From: Paenibacillus sp. JNUCC-31
GTDB taxonomy: Bacteria; Bacillota; Bacilli; Paenibacillales; Paenibacillaceae
Direction of reading: 5' to 3'
Length of the DNA stretch: 64,000 nt
Assembly: GCF_014844075.1 (NCBI RefSeq)
Contig: NZ_CP062165.1
Location: forward strand, 1,116,001-1,180,000
Shown piece after piece: positions 28,463-35,791 of this stretch. The notes under the pieces are model-generated. The model ran no database searches. It was not told where the DNA came from and worked only from the letters and a program-made list of their open reading frames with translations. Within the stretch, counting starts at the first letter, position 1; every line of letters starts with the position of its first letter. The position numbers were made by a program, and so were the translations under genes.

Positions 28463-29656
28463 TCATTCTCCTTGACTATGGACTAACGGAAGTTCTTCCG
28501 CAATGCTTTCTTCCACTTCAAATAATACTTTCATATAAACTTTACCATTCTCTTTCTTCTCATGCAAAATTTTTTCACTTAAAATTTTGGTTCCTTTGCC
28601 GTTTTTGGCAAATATATCGTTTCTTGCTCCTTCCAGCCCTTTCGTTCTGGCCCATTCAATCGTGTGCTGCTCCTCTTGTTCCGTCGTTTCCAAATCTTTC
28701 TCTGTCAGCCATCCCATAGGAAGTGTGAAGGATCGCCAGGTTAGTGGTTTATGATCACTAGCGGTGTCAAATGAGGTGAAAGGCGTACTCCCGTATCCCC
28801 AAAGTTGTATCGCCCATTTCCCCAGAACAATGTAAAAACGTTCCTTGCTCTCCCCGGTCATCGTGTTATGTTTCTGAACAAGTGGCACTTCCACCTGATA
28901 TTCACGCCATACCAGTCCGCGAACTTCGCCTTTGGCTACGATGGTCTTTGTGTTCTCTTCATCCCCCAAAATACCCGATATTAATACTTGCCCTTTTTTG
29001 ACACGCATGTTCTTCTGGACGACAGGGCGCCCCTGCTCTGCGTAGATTTGCGTGATCACGGCATCCGATTTACTGACCAGATGTCTCGGGTTCAGCAGCG
29101 GTTCACGTTTGGGTTGTGCCGACTCCACGACCTGAATGGTGATGGTGGTCCCTTCTTTGGTCACTCCAATCCAGGTTACATCCGGCAGAGCGAGTGCGAG
29201 CTGTCTGGAGAGCTTGTCCTGGCTTTGAAGACGGAACCCCCATTGAAATGGGTAGATACCTTCTTTTTTCGCAGCCGCAAGCACTTCATCCGTCGGAATG
29301 GTCACATTTCCTTTGACTTCCACATCCCAAACCATGGATGACAAAGCAAACAGAGCTGCTATAAAAAACAGCATACCTCCAAGAAAGAACTTTCTTTTCA
29401 ACAACCGGGCTGCAAAAAATGGAAATCCGCTCCGATGTGTCACCTTCACCCGGCAGCCTGTCCGTTTCACCAAAGGACGCAGCCTGAAGAAATGCGGTAG
29501 CAGAATGTTCATCTCTGCCATGCGTCCGTCATGGGCACGCAGGTCCCACACTTCCAGTCCCTGCTCTGCCACCATGTTGATTAATGCTTCAATATCCCCC
29601 CCAGTGACCGTGATACGGACTGCTCCTCGCAGTTTGTACAGACTGGGCTGCTTCAT
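28463..29656 (-). CDS. yqfD: Sporulation protein YqfD
   Basis: A 397-residue protein with one transmembrane helix near residues 90-110 (FLGGMLFFIAALFALSSMVW). A cytosolic N-terminal part precedes it and a long extracytoplasmic region follows, with the family landmark WAIQLWGYGSTPF near residue 280. It is required for normal sporulation in Bacillus and expressed in the mother cell; the biochemical role is unknown. It overlaps yqfC by 4 bases (ATGA). Confidence 0.93.
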   Translation of the reverse strand: MKQPSLYKLRGAVRITVTGGDIEALINMVAEQGLEVWDLRAHDGRMAEMNILLPHFFRLRPLVKRTGCRVKVTHRSGFPFFAARLLKRKFFLGGMLFFIAALFALSSMVWDVEVKGNVTIPTDEVLAAAKKEGIYPFQWGFRLQSQDKLSRQLALALPDVTWIGVTKEGTTITIQVVESAQPKREPLLNPRHLVSKSDAVITQIYAEQGRPVVQKNMRVKKGQVLISGILGDEENTKTIVAKGEVRGLVWREYQVEVPLVQKHNTMTGESKERFYIVLGKWAIQLWGYGSTPFTSFDTASDHKPLTWRSFTLPMGWLTEKDLETTEQEEQHTIEWARTKGLEGARNDIFAKNGKGTKILSEKILHEKKENGKVYMKVLFEVEESIAEELPLVHSQGE

Positions 29657-29946
29657 GCGTTCCCCTCCGCTCCATTTATATGAATATCCAGAATCGTTCC
29701 TTCAACCGCTACTTCATCCGGCAAAATATTGCGAATCATCAAGTCAAATCCTTTGATCTCCAGTTGACCTTGAGAGAGTGCAAGGACGATGCGATCCGGT
29801 GTGAAATGGATGACACCACGATGATTCTCTATATACAATTGCTTTGTGCCGATCAGGGTTAACCGTGGCATATCGTAAAGCACATCCTGCGGCAAATCCA
29901 GCACCTCGCTGGTCCATCTGCGCAGCTTGCGGCTGATCCGGGTCAT
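29653..29946 (-). CDS. yqfC: Sporulation protein YqfC
   Basis: A 97-residue soluble protein beginning MTRISRKLRRWTSEVLDLPQ, with the conserved YDMPRLTLIGTKQLYIENHRG segment (read in pieces: DMPRLTLIG, QLYIENHRG). The family is confined to spore-formers and is always next to YqfD. A shallow YabP-like beta fold is presumed. It is the first gene of the yqfC-yqfD-phoH-pgpH-ybeY-dgkA unit; a sigma-E-like promoter is proposed at 29977-30005. Confidence 0.92.
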   Translation of the reverse strand: MTRISRKLRRWTSEVLDLPQDVLYDMPRLTLIGTKQLYIENHRGVIHFTPDRIVLALSQGQLEIKGFDLMIRNILPDEVAVEGTILDIHINGAEGNA

Positions 29947-29976
29947 TCGAAGGTCTTCCCCCTTCCTCTACAGTTC

Positions 29977-30005
29977 AACTTATGCGCAGATTCTTGAAAT
30001 TATGA
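29977..30005 (-). promoter_or_regulatory. Possible sigma-E promoter of yqfC
   Basis: Minus-strand TCATAATT (30005-29998), 13-bp spacer, CATAAGTT (29984-29977) approximates the mother-cell sigma-E consensus. It fits the known sporulation control of yqfCD but was picked by eye. Confidence 0.35.
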
Positions 30006-30051
30006 AAACTACGGACCGTGTTAGATGCGAAAATAAAAAGAGGCCGAGACA

Positions 30052-30094
30052 GAAAAAAGCCGTCGTCTGGATTCATGCTCACCAGAGACGGCTT
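30052..30094 (-). terminator. Terminator after the floA operon
   Basis: Minus-strand AGCCGTC...GACGGCT with an inner CTGG/CCAG pairing, followed by TTTTTTC. It separates the nfeD-floA unit from yqfC. Confidence 0.9.
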
Positions 30095-30117
30095 ATCACT
30101 TATAAAAATGTATAAAG

Positions 30118-30726
30118 TTACAGTTTGCCTCGTGTTCCAAAAGGCTGTTTAGAGCGCGGAGAACCGAGAACTTCTGCCCACAACACACCCGTACGAATGT
30201 CTTCTCGTCGAAGCTGGGACTGCTCAAACTCGCCAGTTGAAACTTCATCCCAACCGGAATCAGACACAACCGGTGTATTGGCAGTAGAAATACGGTCCAG
30301 TCGCTCGCGAATTTCGCGTTGCCGTTGCTCCATGACTTTCATCTGTTCTTCAAGGGAATTTTCCATTCCACCCAGAGAACTTTGTCCTCCAAAATCATTA
30401 TTAACGGAACGGGCAGATGTCGTCGCCGGCTCCGAATAGGGTTGATCATATCGATCATCATACGGATCGTCATCATCGTACCGTTCGTCATACTGCTCGT
30501 CATAGCGGGGATCTGGAGGACCCGATGACTGCTGCGGTGCGGTATTCCCACGCGAGCGATTATCCCGGTCCGATTCACCGCTTCCTCCAAATGTTGGCAT
30601 CCCATTATTAGGACGCTTTTTGTTCGGATCAGCCGACTTGGATACTTTTCCAAGGAAGGAAAAGAGTGCAAAAGCGACGACTGCTACAATATACAGATTG
30701 TTAAAAATCCATTCAAATAGGCCCAT
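30118..30726 (-). CDS. Single-pass membrane protein of unknown function in the flotillin operon
   Basis: A 202-residue protein. An N-terminal helix (LYIVAVVAFALFSFLGKV) is followed by a low-complexity cytosolic stretch rich in Asp, Tyr, Arg, Pro and Gly (repeats of the type RYDEQYDERYDDDD), then a charged coiled-coil-like segment (EQMKVMEQRQREIRERLDRI) and a conserved-looking end VLWAEVLGSPRSKQPFG. I do not recognise the family. It starts 13 bp after floA and shares its terminator, so a membrane-microdomain role is a guess from context. The ATG at 30726 is chosen over an upstream GTG at 30732. Confidence 0.8.
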   Translation of the reverse strand: MGLFEWIFNNLYIVAVVAFALFSFLGKVSKSADPNKKRPNNGMPTFGGSGESDRDNRSRGNTAPQQSSGPPDPRYDEQYDERYDDDDPYDDRYDQPYSEPATTSARSVNNDFGGQSSLGGMENSLEEQMKVMEQRQREIRERLDRISTANTPVVSDSGWDEVSTGEFEQSQLRREDIRTGVLWAEVLGSPRSKQPFGTRGKL

Positions 30727-30739
30727 ATGCACTCACCGC

Positions 30740-31750
30740 CTATCTTCCGTTTTTGGAATCACCCTGATCGTTGGAGTTTGTACTTTCACCAGGTTTTCCT
30801 AATGTGTTGCGCATTTGAGTATCCGCTTCAATGTTTTTCAGGTTCATGTAGTCCATTACGCCAATTTTACCACTACGAAGTGCTTCAGACATTGCCAGAG
30901 GTACTTGGGATTCAGACTCAACCACACGTGCTCTCATTTCCACTACGCGTGCTTTCATCTCTTGTTCTTGAGCTACGGCCATCGCACGACGCTCTTCCGC
31001 TTTTGCTTGTGCGATACGTTTATCAGCTTCTGCCTGTTCCGTTTGCAGGAAGGCACCGATGTTTTTACCTACATCCACGTCCGCGATATCAATGGACAGG
31101 ATTTCAAAAGCTGTACCTGCATCCAAACCTTTGGACAATACCGTGCGGGAGATCAGATCCGGATTTTCCAGGACGTCTTTATGGGAATTGGAGGAACCGT
31201 TCGTACTTACGATACCTTCGCCGACACGGGCAATAATCGTCTCTTCACCCGCACCACCGACGAGACGGTCAATATTGGCACGAACTGTAACCCGCGCTCT
31301 TACTTTAACTTCGATACCATCTTTGGCTACCGCAGAAACAATCGGCGTTTCAATAACACGTGGGTTTACACTCATCTGTACGGCTTGCAATACGTCACGA
31401 CCTGCAAGGTCAATCGCAGCAGCACGTTCAAATTCAAGTGGAATGTTCGCACGTTGCGCAGCAATCAGGGCGTTAACAACACGGTCAACGTTACCACCGG
31501 CCAAGAAGTGACTTTCCAGTTGGTTCATTGTCAACTGAAGTCCAGCTTTGGTTGCTTTAATCAGTGGATTTACGATCCGGCTAGGTGTTACACGTCTTAG
31601 TCTCATCGCTACCAACGTGATAATACCCACACGTACGCCGGAAGCAAGAGCTGAGATCCAGAGCATTACCGGGAAAAAGCTGAAAAATACGCTCAATACG
31701 ATAATCGCAACTACCGCAATGAGCAAAACCGTAATCAAGGTTGGTTCCAT
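30740..31750 (-). CDS. floA: Flotillin-like protein FloA (YqfA)
   Basis: A 336-residue FloA. N-terminal hydrophobic segments ([20 protein letters not shown], then [14 protein letters not shown]) anchor it; the SPFH-like domain follows, then an Ala/Glu/Arg-rich coiled coil ([19 protein letters not shown]). Flotillins organise membrane microdomains and influence fluidity. The motif [20 protein letters not shown] is typical of FloA. GGAGG lies ten bases before the ATG at 31750. It follows nfeD, its usual partner, behind a sigma-W-type promoter. Confidence 0.96.
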   Translation of the reverse strand: MEPTLITVLLIAVVAIIVLSVFFSFFPVMLWISALASGVRVGIITLVAMRLRRVTPSRIVNPLIKATKAGLQLTMNQLESHFLAGGNVDRVVNALIAAQRANIPLEFERAAAIDLAGRDVLQAVQMSVNPRVIETPIVSAVAKDGIEVKVRARVTVRANIDRLVGGAGEETIIARVGEGIVSTNGSSNSHKDVLENPDLISRTVLSKGLDAGTAFEILSIDIADVDVGKNIGAFLQTEQAEADKRIAQAKAEERRAMAVAQEQEMKARVVEMRARVVESESQVPLAMSEALRSGKIGVMDYMNLKNIEADTQMRNTLGKPGESTNSNDQGDSKNGR

Positions 31751-31915
31751 AGTCAAAATTCCTCCATTTGCAATTTAATTTGTGAAAAAAACGTATTAAC
31801 AGACCATGTGGTGGAACTTCGCTGCTGTTCATTGATTTACACCACTCCACTCGCAGCTTCTGTAGAATGGTTATGTACATTGCCGAAGCTGAATCAAGCT
31901 CCGGCAAAAAGCGGG

Positions 31916-33277
31916 TTATACCGGCAAAGCCTGTTGAACGACAATCCGGGTACCTTCCGCTTTAATCACAATAATCGGCGTATCAATCGGAATGAAGTCT
32001 CCATCAGACACCACATCGACCCGCTCCCCGTTAAACATCGCTGTTCCCGAAGGACGAAGCGGAGTCAGACTAATTCCTTGCAAGCCGATCAACTCTTTGC
32101 GTTCTGTTGCAGAAGAGTAACCACGATCAGCAGACAGTTTGTCGCTTAATATGAATCGATTCCATATGCCTCGATCCTTGAACAGGATAACGACGATTGC
32201 AATGACCACCAGAGCTGCACCAAAAGCAATACCTAATGATATAAATGCATCACTTGTATCATAAGCAGCTCGCACAACACCAGCCACAAGTGCAATCGAT
32301 CCCAAAATTCCCAAAATGCCAAAGCTTGGGATAAACATCTCCAGAATCATCATGATCAGTCCGACAGTGAATAATACCCATGTCTCTGCTCCGGCAAAAC
32401 CGGCAATATAATTCCCTGAGAAATAAAGCACAAAGCACACGATACCAACGATACCAGGCACTCCGAATCCAGGCACAATCAACTCAATAACCACACCGGC
32501 TATTCCAAGGAATAGCAGTATCGTCATGATGACAGGATTGGTCAGAAATGTAGATATGTTCTCTGCTGCGGTTCTTTGAACAGTGAACACATCATCCTGA
32601 TTGTATCCGAGCCAGGCTGCAGCTTCTTCCGGCGTGCTGCTGATATGGTCCGCAAAGCCCACTTTCAGCGCTTCCTCGGCCGAGAGAGCAATAATTTCAC
32701 CTTTTTCTTTGGTTTTATTAATCTCCGGCATCTCCACGACCATGTTAACATCTGTCATTCCAGCTGCAATTTTGCCGTTACGGCCACTTTTCTCAGCCGC
32801 TCCCTGCATTTTGCTCTTCCAGAACGCAACCAGCTTCGGATCGTCCACATGTTTACCCGTGCTGTCCACCATCGCTGCCGCACCGATCATGCTGCCTGGC
32901 GACATTACGATCTTATCTGCATTCAAAGCCAGAAAACTTCCGGCCGATGCAGCATCTCCACGAACGAATGCAACGGTTTCAACAGGACTTTCCTTAATCA
33001 GGTTACCTAAATCCTCTGCCGTGTCGACACGCCCACCCGGCGTATTAATATCCAGAACGATCAGGCCAGCATTCATCTCTTCTGCTTCCTTGAAGCCGCG
33101 TTCCATAAACTTGCCAAGCCCCTGCTCGATTGGTTTATCCACCGGAATGATATATACGGCGCCACTTTTCTCAGCTGCATGCGCTGACGGTGACCCAATC
33201 CAGACAGGAATCAGCAGCGTCAGCAGCATCAAGAGCAACAATGGCCCCATAAGCTTCTTCCGGCGCTTTCCCTTCAC
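31916..33277 (-). CDS. NfeD family membrane-bound protease-like protein (YqeZ)
   Basis: A 453-residue long-form NfeD. A signal/anchor helix (LMGPLLLLMLLTLLIPVWIG) precedes a ClpP-class serine protease-like domain: IVLDINTPGGRVD, then DAASAGSFLALNADKIVMSPG with the presumed catalytic serine, and SMIGAAAMVDSTG. Four to five membrane helices follow and an OB-fold NfeD domain ends the protein. Long NfeDs pair with flotillins, here FloA. The start is the GTG at 33277 behind AAGGGGGG. Proteolytic activity is inferred from the motif. Confidence 0.94.
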   Translation of the reverse strand: MKGKRRKKLMGPLLLLMLLTLLIPVWIGSPSAHAAEKSGAVYIIPVDKPIEQGLGKFMERGFKEAEEMNAGLIVLDINTPGGRVDTAEDLGNLIKESPVETVAFVRGDAASAGSFLALNADKIVMSPGSMIGAAAMVDSTGKHVDDPKLVAFWKSKMQGAAEKSGRNGKIAAGMTDVNMVVEMPEINKTKEKGEIIALSAEEALKVGFADHISSTPEEAAAWLGYNQDDVFTVQRTAAENISTFLTNPVIMTILLFLGIAGVVIELIVPGFGVPGIVGIVCFVLYFSGNYIAGFAGAETWVLFTVGLIMMILEMFIPSFGILGILGSIALVAGVVRAAYDTSDAFISLGIAFGAALVVIAIVVILFKDRGIWNRFILSDKLSADRGYSSATERKELIGLQGISLTPLRPSGTAMFNGERVDVVSDGDFIPIDTPIIVIKAEGTRIVVQQALPV

Positions 33278-33329
33278 AATAGTCCCCCCTTTTCCATTAA
33301 TGTTATACTGTCCAGCTTATGGTATTTAT

Positions 33330-33355
33330 TACGTACAATGCAACATTTCGTTTCA
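33330..33355 (-). promoter_or_regulatory. Sigma-W-type ECF promoter of nfeD-floA
   Basis: Minus-strand TGAAAC (33355-33350), exactly 16 bp, then CGTA (33333-33330), a perfect match to the Bacillus sigma-W consensus and located ~53 bp before the nfeD start. B. subtilis yqeZ-yqfA(floA)-yqfB is a known sigma-W operon. The rest of 33278-33589 holds no gene I can support. Confidence 0.8.
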
Positions 33356-33544
33356 AAATCTTAAAATTATATTTGAAACCCAGACCAATTGCAACAAATA
33401 AAATCCATATTCATGTTCATTAACCATTTAAAAGCAATATTTGTGAACGCACAAAGAATAATCCCGCATGTTATTCGCATTAGCTCACTCAACATTCCGT
33501 GATCCCTTTCAATCAAACCCATGCTGAATAGTAAAACGGAAACG

Positions 33545-33576
33545 GAAAAAACACCCCCTGACAAGTCAGGAGGTGT
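33545..33576 (-). terminator. Terminator after yqeY
   Basis: Minus-strand ACACCTCCTGAC-TTG-TCAGGGGGTGT hairpin followed by TTTTTTC. Confidence 0.92.
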
Positions 33577-33589
33577 TCATTGATTTGCT

Positions 33590-34033
33590 TTATTGCAGAA
33601 ATTGTTGAACTGCTTGATTTACCAGTTTGCCGTCCGCTTTGCCTTTGACTTTCGGCATAAGGGCAGACATGACTTTCCCCATCTCGGCTTTCGAAGAAGC
33701 ACCGGTTTCCTGGATGGTCTGCTGTACAATAACTTTAATTTCTTCTTCGGTAAGCTGTGCGGGAAGGTACTGACTGAGTATTTCAATTTCCGCTTTTGCA
33801 TTTGCCGCGAGGTCTTCACGGCCCGCTTTGTCAAATTCTTGGAGGGCATCTTTGCGCTGTTTGATTTCACGACTCAGAATATCAAGCACTTCGTTATCAT
33901 CCAAATCTCTTTTCAAATCTATTTCAAGATTCTTGATCGTCGAACGAATCAACCGAATGTTGGAGAGCTTGAACTTGTCCTTACTCTTCATCGCTTGCTT
34001 CATATCTTCGTTCAATCGTTCGCTAAGATTCAT
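33590..34033 (-). CDS. yqeY: GatB/YqeY domain protein
   Basis: A 147-residue helical protein, the YqeY form of the GatB C-terminal domain: LNEDMKQAMKSKDKFKLS at the start, and EAEIEILSQYLP-type and ASSKAEMGKVMSALMPKVKG segments later. The GatB domain helps tRNA-dependent amidation bind tRNA; free YqeY has no proven role. It is co-transcribed with rpsU, which ends 15 bp upstream, and has its own terminator after it. Confidence 0.95.
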   Translation of the reverse strand: MNLSERLNEDMKQAMKSKDKFKLSNIRLIRSTIKNLEIDLKRDLDDNEVLDILSREIKQRKDALQEFDKAGREDLAANAKAEIEILSQYLPAQLTEEEIKVIVQQTIQETGASSKAEMGKVMSALMPKVKGKADGKLVNQAVQQFLQ

Positions 34034-34048
34034 GTAGTTAAAATCCTC

Positions 34049-34222
34049 CTAAAACTTTCTCTTACGAGCAGCCTCGGACTTTTTCTTGCGCTTTACGCTT
34101 GGCTTCTCATAATGCTTACGTTTCTTCACCTCAGCCAATACGCCATCTTTTGCGATGGAACGTTTAAACCGACGAAGTGCAGCATCAATAGTCTCGTTTT
34201 TGCGAACTTTAGTTTCAGACAC
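34049..34222 (-). CDS. rpsU: 30S ribosomal protein S21
   Basis: A 57-residue S21 starting at a GTG (34222): [19 protein letters not shown], then [23 protein letters not shown] and a Lys/Arg-rich tail. The GTG lies after GGGAGGG; the frame remains open to 34276, but only 57 residues match the family length. S21 binds the 30S platform near the anti-Shine-Dalgarno. It is preceded by a strong sigma-A promoter and followed by yqeY. Confidence 0.97.
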   Translation of the reverse strand: MSETKVRKNETIDAALRRFKRSIAKDGVLAEVKKRKHYEKPSVKRKKKSEAARKRKF

Positions 34223-34281
34223 CAGTTTTCCCTCCCTCCGACCAGACCGTCCAAGAGCAATAACACGGTTCATCACCTTTC

Positions 34282-34311
34282 ATTATAGGCGAAAGGTAAT
34301 AAACGTGTCAA
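34282..34311 (-). promoter_or_regulatory. Strong sigma-A promoter of rpsU-yqeY
   Basis: Minus-strand TTGACA (34311-34306), 18-bp spacer, TATAAT (34287-34282): both hexamers are consensus. Start predicted near 34275. Confidence 0.85.
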
Positions 34312-34411
34312 CCTTAACGTAATGATCATTTATTTTATGTGAACTTCAACCCCATATTCATGCTTATTCATGCATTATGGACAAGTCCTGAACTAAAGTA
34401 ACAACGCTCAT

Positions 34412-34771
34412 TTATTTGTGTGAGTCGGACAAGCTGGTCAACACGCCAAGTCGGGTACCGCCAAGCAAATGATAATGCAGATGATGTACGGTTTGTTCCC
34501 CGTCCTTGCCGCAGTTATTAATCAGTCGGTAACCTGTCTCTTCCACACCAAGACGTTTGGCCGCTTCCTGCGCAGCCAAATGAATCTCACCAATTAACGG
34601 CAGATCTTCTGCAGTTACTTCATTCATGGAAGCAATATGTTTCTTTGGAATAACAAGTACATGGGTCGGTGCAGCGGGCTGGATGTCATGAAAGACAACG
34701 ACATGGTCATTCTCCAGTACCTTATTGGAGGGAATGCTGCCCTCTACAATTTTGCAAAACAAGCAATCCAT
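34412..34771 (-). CDS. HIT family nucleotide-binding hydrolase (HinT-like)
   Basis: A 119-residue histidine-triad protein. CLFCKIVEGSIPSNKVLEND at the start and the triad QTVHHLHYHLLGG at residue ~95 place it with HinT purine-nucleoside phosphoramidases. THVLVIPKKHIASMNEV is also conserved. The start ATG follows AAAGGAGGG. It has its own promoter and sits alone between rpsU and the small GY-rich protein gene. Its physiological substrate is unknown. Confidence 0.94.
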   Translation of the reverse strand: MDCLFCKIVEGSIPSNKVLENDHVVVFHDIQPAAPTHVLVIPKKHIASMNEVTAEDLPLIGEIHLAAQEAAKRLGVEETGYRLINNCGKDGEQTVHHLHYHLLGGTRLGVLTSLSDSHK

Positions 34772-34814
34772 TGTTCATACCCTCCTTTGAATTTAAAATT
34801 ATGTATACCCTTCT

Positions 34815-34844
34815 ATCATACCGGAACTGAAAAGGGACGTCCAA
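34815..34844 (-). promoter_or_regulatory. Sigma-A promoter of the HIT gene
   Basis: Minus-strand TTGGAC (34844-34839), 18-bp spacer, TATGAT (34820-34815), about 44 bp before the ATG. Confidence 0.65.
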
Positions 34845-34889
34845 TCTAACATGTTCAGTTATCATATTTATAATCACAATAATAGACAT

Positions 34890-34945
34890 AAAAACCTTTC
34901 ACATCTTAGTGAACTACTGAGCGTACACCAAAGATGAAAAAGGTC
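34890..34945 (-). terminator. Terminator after the GY-rich protein gene
   Basis: ACCTTT..CATCTT on the plus strand pairs with AAGATG..AAAGGT (14-bp stem with two mismatched positions); the minus strand then reads TTTTTATG. Confidence 0.75.
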
Positions 34946-34984
34946 ATATTTGCATTACACGCATTACTCCATCACGAAACTTTG

Positions 34985-35317
34985 TTAATAATAAGGCAAT
35001 AAAGATAAGGCAGCGAGGCCAAACAGAGGAAGTATCAGCCTATTGAAACGTCTGCGACCGTAACCGTAATAAGGGTACGGGTAGCCATAGCCCGGAAAAA
35101 AGCCGCGTGCATGAGCAGGATAAGTAACTGGCATCATATTTGGTCCCCAGTTCGCGTGATTAGCCATAGCTTCATGTCCTACGGGAACAGCCAAATAAAT
35201 CATGTCATCATCCACATTTTCCACAATGCCATCATAATGGGTACCGTCAAGCATTTGTACACACACATAGCGATGCATGTGTTCCTTACATAGTTTCTTC
35301 GCTTCCATCTTTTCCAC
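34985..35317 (-). CDS. Small GY-rich protein of unknown function
   Basis: A 110-residue protein, GTG start at 35317 behind GGAGG. Residues ~10-45 (HRYVCVQMLDGTHYDGIVEN, then DDDMIYLAVP) look like a small Sm/SH3-type beta barrel. The middle is rich in Gly, Tyr and Pro (FFPGYGYPYPYYGYGRRR) and the end is a short hydrophobic segment (LILPLFGLAALSLLPYY). Similar GY-rich proteins in spore-formers are often coat- or surface-associated, but I cannot name a family. Single-gene unit with its own terminator. Confidence 0.75.
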   Translation of the reverse strand: MEKMEAKKLCKEHMHRYVCVQMLDGTHYDGIVENVDDDMIYLAVPVGHEAMANHANWGPNMMPVTYPAHARGFFPGYGYPYPYYGYGRRRFNRLILPLFGLAALSLLPYY

Positions 35318-35474
35318 GTTTCATCGCCTCCAGATATGTCTGCTCTTCATCACCCTTTCATGGTATTCAGATCTGGGCGAAATGACACTATATGAATGAC
35401 AAGAGTTTCAGGATTATGGCCGTTTCTAGGTAAAGTCGTGTACATGATGCACCTGTGAAGGAGGAGTAAACGCT

Positions 35475-35597
35475 GAAAAATAAAAAAGAAGCACCCCGTT
35501 GCAGCTTCCATGTGGAAGCCTGCAATTGCGGATGTCTATCCAGGAGCGTTCCTGATCAGACGTCCGCCGGGGTACTTAACATAAAGTTTGTCGGCTT
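35475..35597 (-). ncRNA. Candidate structured RNA: three-way junction with terminal U-run
   Basis: In the gene-free 35318-35791 interval, P1 is 35489-35498 with 35568-35577 (10 bp; one position is G-U only on the minus strand), P2 is 35499-35509 with 35514-35525 (11 bp, one bulge, 4-base loop), and P3 is 35528-35545 with 35550-35567 (interrupted). On the minus strand P1 is followed by TTCTTTTTTATTTTTC, so a transcript would end there. A TGTTATACT extended -10 at about 35612-35604 could start it. It may instead be only the sbcC terminator. No known family recognised. Confidence 0.5.
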
Positions 35598-35791
35598 AAC
35601 TGTAGTATAACAACAGGATGAACCTGTATCTGTGATCTAACTCACTTAACTGTTTCAACGGAATATATAAATAAAATTCAAACACATATTCCTCAATTCG
35701 TTCGTGGAGACCCCATCAGATCCATTTTGTAGGACTGGTTAAAAGCTGGGTTCTTCCTATCAACTCATTCAACCACGGAACACTTCCGTAC

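Noticed and set aside
33367..33564. A 65-codon minus-strand frame with hydrophobic residues in the gap upstream of nfeD
   Set aside because: It starts inside the yqeY terminator, has no ribosome site and overlaps the sigma-W promoter.
35477..35608. A plus-strand open stretch reading KNKKEAPRCSFHVEACNCGC and on to TAA, behind GGAGGAG
   Set aside because: It lacks an ATG, GTG or TTG at usable distance (only ACG or CTG), an in-frame TAA precedes it, and its codons coincide with the strong helices of the RNA candidate.
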